From Pomacea canaliculata (Eukaryota; Mollusca; Gastropoda; Architaenioglossa; Ampullariidae): a stretch of 64,000 nucleotides of DNA. Location: NCBI RefSeq assembly GCF_003073045.1, contig NC_037590.1:2320016-2384015 (forward strand), written 5' to 3'. Shown piece by piece: positions 59,575-64,000 of this stretch. The translations under genes and the position numbers were made by a program. Every line of letters starts with the position of its first letter. The stretch's first letter is position 1. The notes under the pieces are model-generated. The model did not search any database. It saw only the letters and a program-made list of their open reading frames with translations, and was not told the DNA's origin.

Positions 59575-60663
59575 CAGGGGTGGGCAACATACGGCCCGCG
59601 GGCCGGATCCGGCCCGCTACGGGATTTTGACTGGCCCGCAGACTGTTTCTGGTCGTACATGATAATGTGGCCCGCGGCCATTCTCAGCAATCTCCCACTA
59701 CTAATTACTTGCTTACTGCGTCGAATAATAGTGACTGTTAGTTATTCTTTGTTCTTTGTTTTCAGTTAGAATTAGATTTAGAAGTCGGCAAGAAAGCAGT
59801 ATGTTTGTTGTGCAAGTGAAAGTGTTGCCGTGTTTAAAGAGTACAACGGTAGCCGCCATGATGCGACGAAACGTGCAGGCTATGGCAGGCTATGGCAGGT
59901 TTTTATCAGCAGCGGACCGGCAAACAAGAGCAACAGAACTGGACAGAAAACTTGTAAAGCAGCAGAATGTATTCGTAAAAACAAAAGTAGCCCAGAAAGC
60001 TGCTATTCATGCCAGTTTGTGGTCGCATACAACATTGCCAAGCACAGCAAATCGTTCAGTGATGGTGAATTTGTCAACAAGTGCATGCTCTATGTAGCTG
60101 ATCAAGTCTGTCCACAGCAAAGAAAGAAGTTTGAAGAAGTCAGTTTGTCGAGAAGAACTGGGGTTCGCCGCATTGAAGCAATTGGTGAAGACCTGACATC
60201 ACAACTGAAAAGGCGGGTACCTTCATTTCAGCTGTTTTTCTTTGGCATTGGATGAAAGCACTGACATCGATGACACTGCACAGTCGCTCATCTTTGTACG
60301 AGGCATTTCAGAAAACTTTGAAATCACAGAAGAATTGCTGTCAATGAATCAATGAAAGACACTACTACCGGAGAAGATATTTTTAGATGTGTGGAAAATA
60401 CAATGCAATTACCATGGCAGAAAAATGGCCAGTAGTACTACGATGGTTGTCCATCTTTGACAGGAAAGAAAGTTGGTCTACTGAAGAGATTGGGTGACCG
60501 TGTTGCAGAGGTCGATTGCACCAGGGAGTTTTACATTAAACACGATTTATTCCTTGCATATGTAGATAAATACGCGATTAAGGTATTGATCCAGTAATCT
60601 GGCCCGCCAAGGACTTCATTTCCCCATATCCGGCCCGCCGACCGGAGAAGTTGCCCACCCCTG
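59575..60663 (+). mobile_element. Internally deleted hAT DNA transposon
   Basis: Terminal inverted repeats CAGGGGTGGGCAAC (59575) and GTTGCCCACCCCTG (to 60663), with GGCCCGC-rich subterminal sequence on both sides, are typical of hAT elements. GTATAGAG lies directly after the right end (60664-60671) and at 59565-59572, two bases before the left end, which fits an 8-bp target duplication. Inside, broken frames encode a transposase remnant: a BED-like finger (CLLCK, then KEYNGSRHDATKR), FVVAYNIAKHSKSFSDGEF, then after a frame change LDESTDIDDTAQ, which carries a conserved hAT acidic position. Similar proteins include the GTF2IRD2/ZBED-type hAT family. The catalytic C-terminal half is missing, so it cannot move itself. 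Confidence 0.9.
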
Positions 60664-60679
60664 GTATAGAGGAACTGAA

Positions 60680-61805
60680 GAACACTTTACAGTCTGTGTT
60701 TATGTTATCTCAACGCATCAACGGCCAGCCATTGCGTTATTCACTGTTACTACATTGCGGAAATAGAGCGTAATTAGGATTTTTTTCTATTATTATTTAC
60801 GTTATTTTGTTTTGTTTCGTAAACATAGGCCGACTCTTTCAATCGTTAGGCTATCCACTCCAAATAAACAATTCTATGACCGTATGCTAATGGTCTCAAA
60901 AGAGGGAAAAGAACAAAAGACGAAAATTGGGAGAGTTCTCAAAAAAGAAGTAAATGGCACCATCTGCTATTATGGAAAACTTAAAGTACACTTTGACCGC
61001 CCATTGGCATAAGCTGAACACAACAGCTGTTTCTATCTACCTCTGTCTTATTACTTTACCATACAATTTGTAGTAAAAATAATAAGCCAAACACGATATC
61101 TCCTCCAGTTTTATACCCATGTTAAAAGAACTGTAAAACGAATCATTGGATGACTCTGTAAGGTATGGTTTCAGGGACAGAACAGAAGCATTCTATGACT
61201 GTAGATTTTAATAAGGGACGTGTGGTGAAGTAAAAGGAAATCGTTTATTTAATGTAAAGTCAGACAAAGAGAGTGACTACGAACTTTAACATTGGGATGC
61301 GGTACAGTGTTTGTCGTGTAACCTAGCTTTATGGAAAAATGAATGGAAGAGGGGAGAGATGTCAGAGAGCTAGTCAGAGTGCCAGGACTAAGCGCACGTG
61401 AATGACGAAAGTTTCCGGAAAGCGTGTCTTTATGATGTTAAAAACAAAGAAAGAAAAGGTGTGACGGGGGAGGGCAGAGCAGTTCGCGAGGAGGGCAGAT
61501 TGGAGAGAGCATGAGGACGTGGCATTGGACGTTTAATTGTGAGTAGAAGATATTGTGTTATTTGAAGCAAAGAGCCATTCCCGAGACAGCGTATCTAAAG
61601 GAATAGTATAGAGTATAGACTATAGACTATAGAGGAACTGAAGAACACTTTACAGTCTGTGTTTATGTTATCTCAACGTATCAACGGCCAGTCATTGCGT
61701 GTCACTACCTTGAGGAAAAAGATCGTAGTTAGGATTTTTTTTCCTATTATTATTTACGTTATTTTGTTTTGTTTAGTAAACATAGGCCGACTCTTACAAT
61801 CGCTA
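60680..61805. repeat. Direct repeats of about 175 bases
   Basis: The stretch AACTGAAGAACACTTTACAG... to ...CCACT at 60674-60855 recurs at 61628-61816. With the leading CGAGACAG...GTATAGAG (59540-59572 and 61580-61604) it forms a longer repeat that the hAT element interrupts only in the first copy. The 700 bases between the copies show no coding sequence. Confidence 0.75.
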
Positions 61806-62589
61806 GGTTATCCACTGCTATCAGCGAATCTAAAAAAAGATGGACATTTATAAATTTCGGTGAGATACATTCTTTTGTGCATATCGACGTTTACGGACTT
61901 GACAAACTAGTACAAAATCAGTTTTATGTTAAAAGCAGAAAACTGTTGACACCTAAGGGTCGAGGTGCTAATTAAAACTGGATAATTGCGTTTGTCGAAA
62001 CTATGTGGCTGATGTCAGAGAGATAGGAAGCAAGGGTTGATATACTGAAAGGTCAAATAACATGGTTGGTCTCTGTGTAGATAATCATTTCCAATAAACA
62101 CTTTATCTGTGAATAATACTCCGCAGTTCTCGAGACACACGCCTACAAACATCACCACCCATAAAAGTGGTCAACAACACATAGGTCAGAACTGTACATG
62201 TACATTAATGTTGTCGAGAGTGCAGCCAGTAAAACAGCTGGTGTATTGTGCTAATTAGGCGTGTCCGTGGACATGGGATCATTGTCTCGTGCCCCATCAT
62301 CTAAGTTTTCCTGCACTTGGCATTTACATTGTGCAAAAATATTAATGATCTAGATCAGAGAATGAGCAGTGAATCAAGCGATTATTAACAAAAGGTTTTT
62401 CGCCCCCGCGCTTCCAACATAATCTCATAACCAGATAACCTAAAGGCGTTGGGAGAAGTGGCTCACTGGGTAAAAGAGGCAAAGGGCGCGCTACTCTGAC
62501 CCACGTTAGCCATGACAGATACACACCCTACTTATCACCCATATAAATGTGTTTGATTGCAGAGTCAAGCCGATAACGTCTGGTCCACC

Positions 62590-62632
62590 ATGATTCGACG
62601 AATTGTTTACCTGTTTATCGCAACAGTTTTGA
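62590..62632 (+). CDS. M28 peptidase copy E, signal-peptide exon (rest lies beyond the window)
   Basis: Identical in its coding part to exon 1 of copy A (MIRRIVYLFIATVL, phase 1 donor GAGTAAGTACTG). Following intron sequence also matches copy A (62642-62942 against 49220-49470), and the last bases of the window (63977-64000) match copy A intron 1 near 51340. Exon 2 would therefore lie just past the end. Upstream, about 240 bases present before copy A are missing, which may have removed the first UTR exon or promoter. Confidence 0.7.
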
Positions 62633-63040
62633 GTAAGTACTGATTACAAGCTTTATTTAAAGCACAGCTGCCGTGTATAAATTCCACACTATATAGTTGT
62701 ATTATTTAAACACAGAATCAGCTGAATATTTCGCCTTTAGTATGGAAAGTCGTACAGTTATGCAGGGTCTTGACGAAGGCGGTTTACGGAAGCAACGTCA
62801 GGCCTGTCCTGTATTCGTCTCACATCCGCATGCAAAACAGTTTGGATTTGAATATGTTACATGTCACTTCTAGACTTTACAGCTACTTGTTTTATGAAAG
62901 CCATTATTTGTTAACATTTTAGTAAACTTGTGTGAAATGTTTGTGTCACAAACTTGCTGTGCTATTTTGTTTTAATGGGTTTTTGTTAGCCTGGAAGGGG
63001 ATAGGAGTATCTTTTATGTAAATAAATTGTTGACTTTACA

Positions 63041-63181
63041 GAGTATTGTACATATGTTGAGATGGATTGTACTGACAATAGATGTAACATATTACACAGA
63101 GTATTGTGCATATGTTGAGATGGATTGTACTGACAATAGATGTAACATACTACACAGAGTATTGTGCATATGTTGAGATGG
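63041..63181. repeat. 58-bp tandem repeat
   Basis: Units begin at 63041, 63099 and 63157 (GAGTATTGTRCATATGTTGA...), giving about 2.4 nearly identical copies in intron 1 of copy E; no counterpart was seen in copy A. Confidence 0.88.
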
Positions 63182-64000
63182 AGGGTTTGCCGACGAGCGC
63201 TGAATTAGAAATAACTTCAGGAAAGCATAGGTGTCAGTGGATACTTTGTGTTACTTTCAAGTGGATACATTTGTGTTACACTGTTAAAATAGTTTTTGTT
63301 GTAATTAATAAAATTGTTTAATGATATCTCTTGCCTACTATTTGTGCGTTGTGAGGAAACGAAGAAAAAGCTGTTGAATGTTTTCTTTATGGTGTGCCAG
63401 CCTGTGTACCAGTGTAAGTAAAAGTGTGAGATAGGGTGAGGGATGCAGCAAGAGTGGGGTGGGAGTGGGGAAGATGGGGCTTTCGTGGGAAACGCGAATG
63501 TTCATGGGCGATTGGTGACTATGCAATAGGGCTTTCGTGGGAAGGTTGGTGGGGCTGTCTTGGGAAAAAAAAATGGGAACGTGGGAATTCCCAAAAGGGT
63601 CCCCTGAGGGCCGCAATTTTTCTTTTTACCAGGGTCCCATGAGTTCTTGCAGGCTGGGTAGGACCTTTTAAGGTCAGTAATAATTTCAGTGTTAACAGTA
63701 CAAAAGACAAGGTCTACTGATTTTGACCTTGAACGAGAGCGTGTATCAGCATTTTCCCATTTAAACCAGAATATATTATTTAAGTTGACAAACTCATAAG
63801 GACGACATCGCGGCACGGTGGTGCGCTGCCTTAATTGCTAACACCAAACGCCACGCCTAAGAACACCTCTAATTGTCAGCAGCATCTGCAAGCGAAAATG
63901 TTGAAGTCACGCAATCGTCCGCATATTTTGTGTTTGATTATAAAAATTTAATGTGCATTAGTCACACTGGGTCTTTTGACACTGAAACATTAGGAGAAAT
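63182..64000. other. Non-coding stretch at the right edge
   Basis: Probable intron 1 of M28 copy E. I see no exon or mobile element in it; G-rich low-complexity sequence lies at 63420-63560. Confidence 0.4.

Noticed and set aside
1..64000. CRISPR-like or bacterial operon features
   Set aside because: All regular repeats seen are eukaryotic micro- or minisatellites without spacers; genes have spliceosomal introns.

Overview
The window is animal genomic DNA. Introns have GT/AG borders, intergenic DNA is AT-rich with many microsatellites, and fragments of hAT and RTE-like elements are present. The gene content points to a mollusc, probably a gastropod: tandem GRL101-type receptors (LDL-receptor class A repeats, leucine-rich repeats and a rhodopsin-like 7TM domain, a class first described in a pond snail) and a large Ig/FN3/DB-module membrane protein. 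No species can be named from the sequence alone.

Layout. (1) 1-10.4 kb, plus strand: two tandem paralogous receptor genes with the same two-exon structure. The second (5894-10392) is intact. The first (543-4681) has two single-base-type frameshifts and has lost the usual class A GPCR motifs. (2) 10.4-17.5 kb: no gene found; minisatellites and an inverted repeat. (3) 17.5-38.3 kb, minus strand: one large gene that I could splice almost completely (33 coding exons, about 1,450 residues). It reads signal peptide, Ig, then repeated [FN3 - linker - DB - DB] cassettes, two Ig, a 39-bp coding minisatellite, DB-DB, FN3, a transmembrane helix and a short tail with an NPSY motif. Nearly all domain borders are phase 1. 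(4) 39.8-64.0 kb: a cluster of M28 metallopeptidase genes. One complete copy (A, 49168-57450, plus) lies head to head with a damaged, catalytically altered copy (B, 41929-45546, minus). A third relic (C, 39828-40473) lies beyond B. A block holding B exons 2-3, the intergenic DNA and A exon 1 is duplicated at about 58.4-62.9 kb, giving pseudogene D and the first exon of another copy, E, which would continue past the window. A 1.09-kb hAT element sits in this duplicate, and a sister copy of its target site without the element lies 2 kb away.

The two receptors and the Ig/FN3/DB protein are predicted surface proteins; the M28 enzymes are predicted secretory-pathway peptidases. Nothing in the sequence shows that the three groups work together. 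The observation I find most unusual is the coding minisatellite at 21.2-21.6 kb, in which each of ten repeats carries a splice-acceptor-like sequence in the same phase. Several single-base frame breaks occur across the window (receptor 1, two exons of the Ig/FN3/DB gene, M28-B, M28-D). Some could be assembly errors; in the M28 copies, different lesions in different duplicates look more like real decay.
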